Translations under genes and position numbers: made by a program
Part shown: positions 9,069 to 20,430 of the stretch, piece by piece
How positions within the stretch are numbered: position 1 is the stretch's first letter
How the letters are laid out: each line of letters starts with the position of its first letter
Source of the DNA: CAVPMW01 sp963706515
Lineage (GTDB): Bacteria > Chloroflexota > Anaerolineae > Anaerolineales > UBA4823
Assembly: GCA_963706515.1 (NCBI GenBank)
Contig: CAVPMW010000007.1
Location: 524,265 to 588,264 of the forward strand
Direction: 5' to 3'
DNA length: 64,000 nucleotides
The notes under the pieces: model-generated
The model's input: only the letters and a program-made list of their open reading frames with translations
Databases searched by the model: none
What the model was told of the DNA's origin: nothing

Positions 9069-9559
9069 TTAGACCGCCTTATTTTGCTTCAGGTCCCAGC
9101 CGGCTTTGACCACCTTGCCCGGGGCGCCGCGCGCATCGAAGGGCTGGAATTCCACCTCGATCTTGGCAAAGACCAGGTCGAACTCATCGAGGGACAGCTC
9201 CTCCCCCTCCTGCCCGCCGGTCTGGTAGGCGCTGACCAGGACCTCGCTCAGCCGGTAGACCAGGTAGTCCTGCCGCTTGCCGGCAGACGCTGCGCGTAAG
9301 GCTGAGCCTGGCCTCCTTGAAATGCTCGCCTTTGAGGCAGTGCGCCAACAAGAGCGGCGAGGCTTTGCTGGTGTGCGCGGTGAAGTGGAAGGGGCTCATC
9401 TCGACTTTGCCCGCCCCGGCGCCTCCGCTCACCACCCCCAGCGTCGAGCGGGTTGCTCGCGCCCAGGCTGAAGCTCAAAATCTCGATCTCATCCTTGTGC
9501 CCCACATCGGTGCTCTCGCCTTTGACTTCGCCGATCTTCAGGAAGATATTCACCGCCAT
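9069..9559 (-). CDS. Hcp-family (type VI secretion tube-like) protein, two frameshifts
   Basis: The start MAVNIFLKIGEVKGESTD, with GGAGG just upstream, and EIEILSFSLGASNP are typical of the Hcp1 family, whose members form the hexameric inner tube of type VI secretion systems. Homology continues in a second frame (KVEMSPFHFTAHTSKASPL, HCLKGEHFKEARL). A third frame (KRQDYLVYRLSEVLVSAYQ, EIEFQPFD-like) runs to a TAA at 9069. Indels lie near 9440 and 9290. Corrected length is about 163 residues, the usual Hcp size. No other secretion-system gene is present nearby, so it is an orphan here. It could be secreted or could serve a related contractile device; the sequence does not decide this. Confidence 0.8.
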
Positions 9560-9886
9560 TACACACCTCCATATTTAGCGATCCGTTTACCTGCTACCAG
9601 CTCTGAGCGAAGGGAGCTGTCTTGCGCCGTCCGGGTCGAGCGAGCGGCTTTCCGGACAATTATAATCAGATTTAGGCAACGGATTTGGGCAACGGATTAC
9701 AGCAGCGCCGAAACCTATTCGTCCCGCGAAAAACGAAGAGGAACGAATGGGTTCCCTGGGTGAGGTCGTGGGCGGGTGGGCGCAGTTTGCAGGCATGGCT
9801 TGAAGATAGCAGATAATGGGGAGAAAAGCAAGATTGGGAGAGGGGGATTAATGGAGGTATTTTGGGGCTAACCCCGGGTTCGAAAT

Positions 9887-10026
9887 GTCATTCCGAGACG
9901 TTTCGTACTGGGAAACGGCGAGGAATCCCCCCGGACTGCAGCCCTGAGGCGCCCAGCATCGGAACGAATAGGGCCACGGGTGGGGGATTCCTCAACGCTG
10001 CAAAGAACGCAGCGTTTCGGAATGAC
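9887..10026. repeat. large imperfect inverted repeat (GTCATTCCGA...GGAATCCCC type)
   Basis: The left arm (9887-9932) runs from GTCATTCCGAG to AGGAATCCCCCC. The right arm (9982-10026) is its imperfect reverse complement, from GGGGATTCCTC to CGGAATGAC. Each arm has its own inner dyad around AACG/CGTT. Elements with this GTCATTC...GAGGAATC signature are known as interspersed palindromes in many bacterial genomes. The surrounding 9560-10340 region has no convincing gene. Confidence 0.65.
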
Positions 10027-10283
10027 TTGGTGAGCCAGGTTTATTTGGTGCGGCCTGGTTAAGAGATTTTCCAGTAAACGAATAATTATATTGGGGATAG
10101 ATGCAAAGGAGAGTAAGGATGAGAAGATTCATTCGTTGCGGACGCAGCTAATTTTACGAACAAAGTCTGGATACTTATCTTGATAGCGTCAGTACTCCGC
10201 CCTATCTCACACCCAACTCTCGCTTCCCCAAATAGTATAATATCTGCGCCTGGACGGACGGGCTAACCCACACCTCCAGCGCC

Positions 10284-10316
10284 TATCCCACATTTATCCC
10301 ACATTTATCCCACATC
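10284..10316. repeat. three direct repeats of 11 bases before a dehydrogenase gene
   Basis: TATCCCACATT is repeated at 10284 and 10295, with a third copy at 10306 that ends in C, about 25 bases upstream of the ATG at 10341. A TATAAT hexamer lies at 10236-10241 without an evident -35 partner. The iterated copies may be an operator or a chance slippage repeat. They do not match the DnaA box, because of an extra C. Confidence 0.55.
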
Positions 10317-10340
10317 TGCTGCGCACACCTGAGGCAACCC

Positions 10341-11361
10341 ATGGACGACCCCATTCACGTCTTGATCACCCTGCCCTTCACCGATGAGATGGTCGCGGCG
10401 CTGCAGGAAGTCTCGCCCAAGCTGGCGCTGCACGCCGTCGTCGCCCGCCGGGTGGAGGAGGTGGAAGCGGAGGCCTGGAAGCAGGCGGAGGTGCTGTACA
10501 CCAACCGGCTGCTGCCAACTCCCGAGCAGGCGCCGCGCCTGAAATGGATCCAGTTCCACTGGGCAGGGATCGACCACGCGATCAATGCGCCGATCATGGA
10601 CAAGCCGGGGCTGGTCGCCACCACGCTGAGCGGGGCGGCGGCCTCGCAGGTGGCGGAGTTCATCGTCACCATGCTGCTGGCGAGCGGGCACCACCTGCCC
10701 GAGCTGCTCAACCTGAAGCAGCGCAGCGAGTGGCCGCGCGACCGCTGGGAGCGCTTCAGCCCCAGGGAGCTGCGCGGCAGCACGGTGGGGATCGTGGGCT
10801 ACGGCAGCATCGGGCGCCAGGTGGCGCGCCTGCTGCAGGCGTTCGGGGCTGAGGTGCTGGCGACCAAGCGCGACGTGATGCACCCCGAGGACCCGGGCTA
10901 CACCGCCGAGGGGATGGGCGACCCGCAGGGCGACCTGGTACGCCGGCTGTACCCGCCGCAGGCGCTGCGCGGCATGCTCAGGGAGTGCGATTTCGTGGTG
11001 GTGATCGTGCCGCTCACCTCCGAGACGCGCGGCCTGATCGGCGCGCAGGAGCTCGCCGCAATGAAGCCGACGGCATTCCTGATCGACAACTCGCGCGGCG
11101 GGGTGGTGGACCACGAGGCGCTGATCCCGGCGCTCGCGCGACGGCAAAATCGCCGGGGCAGCCCTGGACGTCTACCCGGAAGAGCCGCTCCCGGCGGAGA
11201 GCCCGCTGTGGAAGCTGCCCAACGTGATCCTCTCGCCGCACATCTCGGGCAACACCCCCTATTACGACGAGCGGGCGGTGCAGCTCTTCGCTGAGAACCT
11301 GTCTCGCTACGTCAAGGGGCAGCCGCTGCTCAACATCTTCGACACGGCGAAAGGGTATTGA
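10341..11361 (+). CDS. D-isomer-specific 2-hydroxyacid dehydrogenase, one frameshift
   Basis: This NAD(P)-dependent oxidoreductase interconverts 2-keto and D-2-hydroxy acids. It has the Rossmann signature TVGIVGYGSIGRQVARLL, then LIDNSRGGVVDHEAL. After a frame change near 11140-11150 it has AALDVYPEEPLP and ILSPHISG, supplying the catalytic Arg/Glu/His region. An extra base in CTCGCGCGACGG explains the shift. Corrected length is about 339 residues. It is followed after 4 bases by a HAD-family gene, so the two are probably co-transcribed. The substrate is not predictable. Confidence 0.85.
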
Positions 11362-11365
11362 GCGC

Positions 11366-12158
11366 ATGGCAGCGGCAGGCGAACTGCGCCCCTTCGAGGT
11401 CATCCTGTTCGACGGCGGCTCTACGCTGTTTTACTTCGCCGGGAACCCGGTGGAAGTGCTGAGGCAAGGGGTGAAGGACTGTAGCTGGCTCAGCCGTGTT
11501 GGCTGGCGCAGCCTCGCAGCTCGATAAGGAAGCTTTTGCTCAGCAGTTTGCTAAGCGCTTCGGCGACGAGCTGTTGCGCTACTACCGCGAGCGCGAGATG
11601 GAGTTCATCGAGTACACGACCGAGTACCTGCTCCAGGGGGTTTTAGCAGAGTTTGGCGAGCAGGATATACCGACCGAGGTCCAGCGCCAGGCGATCGACA
11701 CGATGTACCGGGTGACCCAGGCGCACTGGCACGCCGAAGACGACGCTATCCCTACACTGGAGCTGCTGCGCGCCCAGGGCTACCGCCTGGGGCTGGTCTC
11801 CAACGCCAGCGACGAGCAGGACGTGCAAACCCTGATCGACCAGACGGGGCTGCGCCCGTACTTCGAGGTGGTGCTGATCTCGGCGGCGCTGGGCATCCGC
11901 AAGCCGAACCCGAAAATATTTCAGGCTGCATTGGAGCACTGGGGAATCCCACCCGGCGAGGCGGCGATGGTCGGGGATACGCTGGGGGCGGACATCCTGG
12001 GGGCGCAGAACGCCGGCCTCTACAGCATCTGGATCACCCGCCGGGCGGATACTGCGGCAAACCGGGCGCACGAGGGAACGATCGTGCCGGAGGCGACGAT
12101 CGGCAGGTTGAGCGAGCTGCCGCAGTTGTTGGAGAACATCTCCCACGCCCTCTCTTAA
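11366..12158 (+). CDS. HAD-superfamily hydrolase, one frameshift
   Basis: The N-terminus gives the HAD motif I region VILFDGGSTLFYF, where the second Asp of the classic DxD is Gly, as in other FDAGGTL-type members. Past an indel near 11470-11510 the second frame has motif II (LGLVSNAS), the motif III Lys (RKPNPKIF) and motif IV (MVGDTLGADILGAQNAG). Corrected length is about 263 residues with an alpha-helical cap. It is probably a small-molecule phosphatase or dehalogenase-like enzyme coupled to the preceding dehydrogenase. Its substrate is unknown. Confidence 0.8.
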
Positions 12159-12322
12159 GGGAGTAGAGATCCCATCCCCGGCGATGTGAAGCTGAGTATG
12201 CTTCACATCGTCAATGCGACTATAATGCATCCCGAAATTAATTTTCAGCCCACCAAATACCGAACATGCCTACCCCCTTGCCCCTCCCTTCCGCCTTCGG
12301 CGGTGGTAGGGGGATAATACAG

Positions 12323-12364
12323 AAAACAGGATGCTGCGGACGAATGTCCGCAGCATCCTGTTTT
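12323..12364. terminator. bidirectional terminator hairpin between convergent genes
   Basis: A perfect 19-bp stem (12323-12341 with 12346-12364) closes a GAAT tetraloop. It is flanked by A-run and T-run bases on both strands, in the gap between the HAD gene (+) and HMG-CoA reductase (-), so it can serve both. Confidence 0.8.
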
Positions 12365-12398
12365 TGGAATTCTTCGTAAAAATTGGCGATTTAGAATG

Positions 12399-13941
12399 CT
12401 AGCGGTTGCGCCCGTACTTCTCGTGGCTGGAGACCCAATCCAGGGAGGAGATGGCGGCTGCCAGGGAAAGCTCGCCCGCCAGCACCATGGCGGCGATGAT
12501 CTCGGCCAGCTTGTTCACCTTTCCATCTACCGGTGCAGCCCAGCATCTCCAGGCACTCGCGCTGGGTGGGCAGGCCCGTGCCGCCGCCGTAGGTCGCCAC
12601 GATCAGCGAAGGGATGGTCATTGAAATGTACAGGTCTCTCTCGGGGGTCAGCTCGGCGTAGATGATGCCCGCCGACGATTCGGACACGTTGGCCACGTCC
12701 TGCCCGGTGGCGATGAACATCGCCGTGATGGCATTGGCGGAATGCAGCCCGTTGTTGTTGGCTCCCGAGAGGAACGAGCCTACGTTGGCGATCCCGTAAT
12801 GGTAGGTGAGACTCTCCGGCTCGACGCGCATGTGCTGGATCAGCACGTCGCGCTTGACCACGGCTTCGGCGGTGACCCGCTTGCCGCGGGTGCGCATGAT
12901 GTTGACCTGCGAAGCCTTCTTGTCGGTGGCGAAGTTCGACTCGAGATAGAAGTGCTGGATGCCGGGGTAATGGTCGACGATCCAGCCGCAGGCGGCGAAG
13001 GTAGCCCGACCGACCATGTTTTGACCGGCAGCGTCGCCGGTGGTGTAGTTGAAGCGCAGGTAGGCGAAGCGGCTGGCGAGATAGTATTCGATGTCGACCA
13101 GGCGGGCGACGTGGGAGGTCGCCTCGGCTTCCTCGCGGATCGCTGCGATATTGTCCTGCACCCATTTGGCGAAATCACGGGCGGCACGCGCATCCCCGAA
13201 GACGAACACCGGGGCGCGCTGCATGGCATCTGCCACCACCGAAACGCGCACGCCGCCGCACAGGTTGAGCAGCTTCATGCCGCGGTTGTAGGAGGCTACC
13301 AGCGTGCCCTCGGTGGCCGCCAGCGGGATGAGGAACAGCCCCTGGGCGTGCTCGCCGTTGATCTGCAAAGGTCCGGCGAAGCCCAGCGGCACCTGCGCCA
13401 CCCCGGTGAAATTCTCGATATTCCCGCTGGTCAGGTGGGCGTCGAACGAATACTGGTTAAGGTGCTGGAGCTCTACCCCGCTGAACTCCTCCACGAATTT
13501 CTGCCTCTGGCGGATAATTTCATCGGAATAGTTATCCTCCGCGCTGCGCGGGATGCGCAGCAGGCCGTCATCTTTTGAGGAAACTGCGTCCTCCACATTG
13601 AAATGCAGGTCGCCGAAGGGGTCGGTCTTAAAACGGAAATCGATGCTGTATTTGCCGCTGCCCAGGCTGGGGATGTGCGCCAGGATAGTGATGGTCTGGC
13701 GCAGGGGGAAGGCGAGCGGGTTCTGCAAGGTGATCTGACCCGGCGAGAGGCGCGTGCCATCCGCGAGCTCAAAGGTGAGCTTTTCCGGCTGGATCGTCTT
13801 CCCATTGACCTTGATGTGCGTGATCCCGGTCAATTTGGCGTCGCTCAGCCGGTTCTTCACGGAAAACTGCACCCCGTCCGGGAGGTTCTTCAGGCTCCCG
13901 AAGGTGTACAGGCGCTTGAGCAGCATGCTGGGAATATACAT
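12399..13941 (-). CDS. HMG-CoA reductase with N-terminal extension, one frameshift
   Basis: This reduces HMG-CoA to mevalonate (isoprenoid synthesis). Class I-like motifs are present: the catalytic Glu in IENFTG (about residue 176), PLAATEGTLVASYNRG, the Lys in ATDKKASQVN, the Asp in TGQDVANVSESS, and GGGTGLPTQRECLEMLGC. A frame change near 12525 restores the C-terminus, with the catalytic His in SSHEKYGRNR and a TAG at 12399. About 150 residues before the catalytic core form an extra domain containing FSVKNRLSDAKLTGITHIKV, which I do not recognise. GGAGGGG precedes the ATG at 13941. Total length is about 513 residues. Confidence 0.85.
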
Positions 13942-14059
13942 GGGGATCCCCTCCGTTAATGCACCAATTCAAGATGATTAGCCGGAAGCATCTTTATAAT
14001 ATTCATCTCTAAAATGGCCAATCACGGGGGATTATATTACAAAGGAGGGGAGGATTGCG

Positions 14060-14104
14060 AAAATTGATGCTGGTAGGTGCAATGCACCTGACAGCATCAA
14101 TTTT
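14060..14104. terminator. hairpin with T-run after the acetyl-CoA synthetase/GNAT gene
   Basis: AAAATTGATGCTG (14060-14072) pairs with CAGCATCAATTTT (14092-14104), and an inner AGGTGC/GCACCT dyad extends the stem. Eight T residues follow on the plus strand. It lies between the stop of the minus-strand gene at 14147 and the upstream region of HMG-CoA reductase. Confidence 0.7.
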
Positions 14105-14146
14105 TTTTGCGCTTTTCTCTACCGGAAGGAGAGAATATTTTGCTTT

Positions 14147-16914
<2,768 letters not shown>

Positions 16915-16950
16915 GATTTACCTCTCATCCAGGGGTAGGAGTATTATAGG

Positions 16951-16972
16951 ACTTACGCAGTTCGCTGAGGAA
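16951..16972. repeat. 22-base interspersed repeat, copy 1
   Basis: ACTTACGCAGTTCGCTGAGG plus AA occurs here and, with one C-to-T change, at 18937-18958, in the same orientation and both times in a gene-free gap. A perfect 13-bp hairpin (GTGTAAGGCGGGC, 16979-16991, with 16995-17007) directly follows this copy. No protein-coding signal is seen in the remaining gap 17010-17256. Confidence 0.6.
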
Positions 16973-17256
16973 ACCGGTGTGTAAGGCGGGCGTCGCCCGC
17001 CTTACACCCTATTTCATCCTTCACGTGTAACTCTTTTATTTGTTTTATTTTTCACAATTTATCATTGTAATGCCATTGCGATTCAATCTACCGGTACATA
17101 TGTTACCAAAATAATGTGCCGATTTTCCATAATTTTTATAGCCGTGCAATGTATTAGAAGCAACACGCCGCTGATCATCAGGCAGGCCCACAGCTGTGAT
17201 TGCGAATAGTTATGCTTCAGAGCATTCCCGCGATTATACAGCAGTCAGCTCAAGCC

Positions 17257-17920
17257 TCACCGGAAGATAAGATAGCGGGGAACAACTCGCAGGTATTCTT
17301 CATATGTGTGTCCATACTTAGCCAGGCATGCGTTCTCCTCAGCAAGAATCTGAATGTGGTAGATCGCACCTACGAGGAAAACACCTGAAACTAGGAGCCA
17401 TGAGCCGCACGAGACCGCTAAGCCAAGCAAGACAAAGAACAACCCAACCCATTGCGGGTTTCGAGAGAGGCGATATGGACCTCGAGCAGCCAGGTTGACC
17501 ATCAGCCACCATTCCGAAGTAATATATTGAGAGGACCACTAACGTAATGCCTGCTGCATAAAACCCAAGGCCAATTAATGAAAGCCAGAAGGGCGCCCTA
17601 TAGAGAGGCGTGAGACTAATAATGATGAGTAAAGCAAACACGATTAGCTGGCCTAGACGAAGAATAAGCTTTTTAGTTCCTCGCAGTTTGTCCTTCGGAT
17701 CAGCAAATAGCCATTCCCGCTTTTCCTTGGAAAGCCTCATAGTGGATAATATCAGCGCCGCGGCATAAAACACGAGAAAGATCCAATGGTTCGCAAGACC
17801 GAAGCTGAGCGGCGGAAGTAGATGCATCACATAAGTCCTATCCTTCCCAAACATACCACCGTATTTATTTTGAATCAATCTGTATCTTTTATGGCAGTTT
17901 GTTCCTGAGATTAGAGACAT
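17257..17920 (-). CDS. isoprenylcysteine carboxyl methyltransferase-like (ICMT/PEMT) membrane protein, one frameshift
   Basis: This is a polytopic membrane protein of the small phospholipid/isoprenylcysteine methyltransferase type. Four to five hydrophobic helices are visible (WIFLVFYAAALILSTM, LIVFALLIIISLTP). In a second frame it has the SAM-binding C-terminus GPYRLSRNPQWVGL and CLAKYGHTYEEYLRVVPRYL, which is diagnostic. An indel lies near 17500-17510. Corrected length is about 220 residues. Start 17920 is tentative; a downstream ATG (MHLLPPLSFG) is also plausible. The acceptor molecule is unknown. Confidence 0.75.
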
Positions 17921-17975
17921 TGACTGGCAGCATCTAAAGAGTACTCGCTTCCCAGACTCGGAGGCGGCGATCTGT

Positions 17976-18626
17976 TTACTTCAGCCGGGCGAGCGCCCTG
18001 ACCGGAAACGTGCCGACGCCCTTGAATTTCGGCGGGATGGCGCTGAAAGTGAACCCCTCATCGGGGAGCTGACCGAGGTTGCAGAGGTGTTCCACGATCA
18101 GGATGTCGGAGCCGAGCAGCGTCGAATGGACGGGGCGGGTCTTGCCCTGGGTGTCGTCGATGTTCATTGAATCGATCCCGACCAGCCTGGCTCCGCCCCT
18201 CTGCAAATAAGCTGCAGCTTCTTCGGTAAGGTATGGATGTCCGCTGAAGTAGCCCTCGGTATTCCAATGCTGGTCCCATCCGGTGTGCACCAGCACCGCC
18301 CGGTCCCTGATCTCCCTCTCCCGAAAGAGCTCGACGCCGACCGCCCTGCCGGTGCGGCGGTCCGCGCGGATAACGATCCCTTCGAGGTCGGTGAAGCTTT
18401 CCAGGCCAACTTCAGACAAGTCTTTGCCGTTCTCATAGCGATGGAATGGGCAGTCCAGATAGGTCCCGGTATTGGAGATCATCTCGATTTTTGCGATCTG
18501 GAACTCGGTCCCAGGAGCGTAAATCTCGCGTGATTGCTCCCGGCTGAGGTAGTCGCAAATGACCGGCGCCGGAAAGCCCTTGTAAGTGACCAGCCCGTCC
18601 CAGATCACGTGGCTGAGGTCGATCAA
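17976..18626 (-). CDS. cyclase-family (kynurenine formamidase-like) hydrolase with variant metal motif
   Basis: This 216-residue member of the putative cyclase family (PF04199 type) contains LSHVIWDG, the motif region SNTGTYLDCPFHRYENGKDL, VLVHTGWDQHW and a C-terminal FTFSAIPPKFKGVGTFPVRA. The family motif is HxGTHxDxPxH; here the first two His are Asn and Tyr, while the Asp and last His remain. I recall other members with NTGTY, so this is probably a subfamily rather than a dead enzyme, but its metal site must differ. It overlaps the upstream small gene by four bases (ATGA), so the two are translationally coupled. Confidence 0.75.
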   Translation of the reverse strand: MIDLSHVIWDGLVTYKGFPAPVICDYLSREQSREIYAPGTEFQIAKIEMISNTGTYLDCPFHRYENGKDLSEVGLESFTDLEGIVIRADRRTGRAVGVELFREREIRDRAVLVHTGWDQHWNTEGYFSGHPYLTEEAAAYLQRGGARLVGIDSMNIDDTQGKTRPVHSTLLGSDILIVEHLCNLGQLPDEGFTFSAIPPKFKGVGTFPVRALARLK

Positions 18627-18862
18627 GGCAGCAGCCCCCGGGCGTGCACCCCGGGAGGGCGCTTGTGCGCTTCAGTGATGATTTCTTTGTTGAGAATGCG
18701 GACTTTCCCGACCATCAATAAGCGCAGGTCTGCGACCAGTGTTTCAGCCAGCTCCTCATCCGAGATTTCATTGCCGGCGATGTCCAGGCGGAAATCCTGA
18801 CCTTGCAGGCCTCCGCCGTTGGTAAAGTCAACCTCGAAGTCGAATTTCACACGTTTATCCAT
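18623..18862 (-). CDS. small protein coupled to the cyclase-family gene
   Basis: This 79-residue soluble protein begins MDKRVKFDFEVDFTNGGG and contains LVADLRLLMVGKVRILNKEI. Its stop overlaps the ATG of the cyclase-family hydrolase by four bases. Its composition is acidic N-terminally and basic C-terminally, with no membrane segment. I believe similar small proteins accompany cyclase-family genes elsewhere, but I cannot name the family. A role as partner subunit or chaperone is inferred only from coupling. Confidence 0.65.
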   Translation of the reverse strand: MDKRVKFDFEVDFTNGGGLQGQDFRLDIAGNEISDEELAETLVADLRLLMVGKVRILNKEIITEAHKRPPGVHARGLLP

Positions 18863-18876
18863 GTCACCTACCTTAG

Positions 18877-18915
18877 TATCTATCAGAAAATGGATGGGCG
18901 AACCGATTTTGTAGG
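18877..18915 (+). repeat. interspersed repeat family, copy 1
   Basis: A 38-39-base stretch with core GAAAATGGATGGGCGAACCG is matched, with about five differences, by the reverse strand of 26238-26275. Both copies are intergenic. Here it lies just upstream of the small coupled gene on the minus strand. Confidence 0.65.
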
Positions 18916-18936
18916 TTCTTAATATTTAATAGTAGC

Positions 18937-18958
18937 ACTTATGCAGTTCGCTGAGGAA
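18937..18958. repeat. 22-base interspersed repeat, copy 2
   Basis: ACTTATGCAGTTCGCTGAGG plus AA matches 16951-16972 with one mismatch, same orientation, again in an intergenic gap. Confidence 0.6.
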
Positions 18959-19005
18959 TTGCCATTTTTCCTTCCCGCCGGATCTCTCCGCTGGATTAGC
19001 TAATA

Positions 19006-19109
19006 TAACGTCAGTTCGGGATAACGGCTTTTTTTGAAGTGTTATGCGGCGCAGCCGCATAACACTTCAAAAAAAGAACCTTCATTCCTGCTAACCCGAA
19101 TTCACGTTA
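19006..19109. repeat. nested inverted repeat with 22-bp perfect hairpin core
   Basis: The core is a perfect 22-bp stem (19029-19050 with 19054-19075, loop GCA) with a run of seven T before and seven A after. It is enclosed by imperfect outer arms, TAACGTCAGTTCGGGATAAC at 19006 and its complement ending at 19109. The nesting resembles a miniature inverted-repeat element carrying a terminator-like stem. The rest of the 18863-19285 gap shows no gene. A TATAAT at 19246-19251 could serve the gene starting at 19286. Confidence 0.7.
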
Positions 19110-19285
19110 ATATAATAAATATACTGCAAATTATCTGTTTTGATATGAATTAATTTTGAATTTGCATTGATCGCCTTGACTGCGGTCTTCGACAGCCAGT
19201 AAATGGGTGAGAGTTCTGGAAAAACACCTCCCTAAAGTAGAATGTTATAATGACTCCAACTCAATCCAAAACAGGGTAAGCCCGG

Positions 19286-20374
19286 TTGTCGCGTCCATTA
19301 TTTGGAAAATTTATTGGACCAGTCCTTTACTTTACTGGTCTCACCATTTTAATGACCTGGCCTCTTAGCCGGCAAATGGGGGATATGCTCATCGGCGGCA
19401 TTGGCGACAATTTGTATTACGTCTGGTTAATCGGCTGGCTCCAGAAAGCGATATTCAGCCTGCACATCAATCCCCTGGTTGTACCTATCTTTAATTTCCC
19501 TTATGGTTGGCATCTGGCATTCAGCGAAATCACTCCGGTGAATAGCTTACCAGCGGTATTGATCAGCTACGTGGGAAATCCAACCCTGGCATATAACATC
19601 ATTCTACTGATTTCTTATGTACTGACCGGATACTTCACATTTCTGTGGGTATTATCCCTGACCGGTCGCCAAAGTGCCGGATTAATAGCTGGTACCTTAT
19701 TTGCCTTTGCACCTTACCGCCTCATACATTCTTCTGGTCACCTACCCCTGATGGGCACGCAGTATCTGGTTTTATTATTTTGGGGATTATCTGCTTTATT
19801 GACTCAACATACAGTAAATTGGAAATATGCTGCCTTGGCCGGGATTGGGCTGGGTCTCGCAAGCCTGTCTTCGATGTATTATCTGTACATGAGCTTGATC
19901 GTCATCATAATTTTTGTGGCAGCTTATGGGGTCATCGCTGATCGGGGGATGTTCTTGAAGCGGACATTTTGGCTGAACGGGTTAGCAGCAATAGCGATCA
20001 GTTTGCCTCTGCTGCTAGTAGCGATATTACCCTATGCGCGCTTAAGTGCGAGCGGAGAAGGGTTCCACCAACCCTGGACGGAGATGGATCAATTCTCGGC
20101 CTCTCCAACTGACTTTTTTATTCCTTCAGCATTTCAGCGTATATGGAATTCTCTGGGGCTGGTAAATGGGTATACTGACTTACTAGTTGAAAGGACTCTG
20201 TACATCGGGATAGTAGCCTTCGTATTTATGACAATTGGTTTAATTTTGACCAGGAAATCCTCTCTCGGCAAACTGGCCTGGGTGTTATTCGGGACATCCC
20301 TGGTTGCAATCCTCCTGGCCATGGGCACATCTTTGCACTGGCAGGGGAAGGTTCCTTTACCCGAACAATTCTGA
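19286..20374 (+). CDS. GT-C-type polytopic membrane protein, apparently C-terminally truncated
   Basis: This has about ten hydrophobic segments in 362 residues, starting at a TTG with MSRPLFGKFIGPVLYFTG. The first luminal loop has GGIGDNLYYVWLIGWLQ, placed like the acidic motif of GT-C glycosyltransferases, followed by AFAPYRLIHSSGHLPL. Comparable proteins are usually 550-700 residues with a soluble C-terminal domain. This frame ends at VPLPEQF and is met within about 60 bases by the 3' end of the opposing SDR gene. It is either a real truncation or a deletion in the assembly. Its base composition is more AT-rich than that of its neighbours. No substrate can be assigned. Confidence 0.6.
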   Translation: MSRPLFGKFIGPVLYFTGLTILMTWPLSRQMGDMLIGGIGDNLYYVWLIGWLQKAIFSLHINPLVVPIFNFPYGWHLAFSEITPVNSLPAVLISYVGNPTLAYNIILLISYVLTGYFTFLWVLSLTGRQSAGLIAGTLFAFAPYRLIHSSGHLPLMGTQYLVLLFWGLSALLTQHTVNWKYAALAGIGLGLASLSSMYYLYMSLIVIIIFVAAYGVIADRGMFLKRTFWLNGLAAIAISLPLLLVAILPYARLSASGEGFHQPWTEMDQFSASPTDFFIPSAFQRIWNSLGLVNGYTDLLVERTLYIGIVAFVFMTIGLILTRKSSLGKLAWVLFGTSLVAILLAMGTSLHWQGKVPLPEQF

Positions 20375-20430
20375 CGGACATGAGTTTTCATCTTTTACCT
20401 CATCTCCTGGCGCAGCTTGCCTGCTCAGCG

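Noticed and set aside
10284..10316. Possible replication-origin iterons (TTATCCCACA resembles a DnaA box).
   Set aside because: The DnaA box is TTATCCACA; every copy here has an extra C, and no dnaA, gyrase or partition genes are nearby.
12213..12224. TATAAT hexamer after the HAD gene.
   Set aside because: It lies between convergent genes with no downstream start on the plus strand, so a promoter there has nothing to transcribe.
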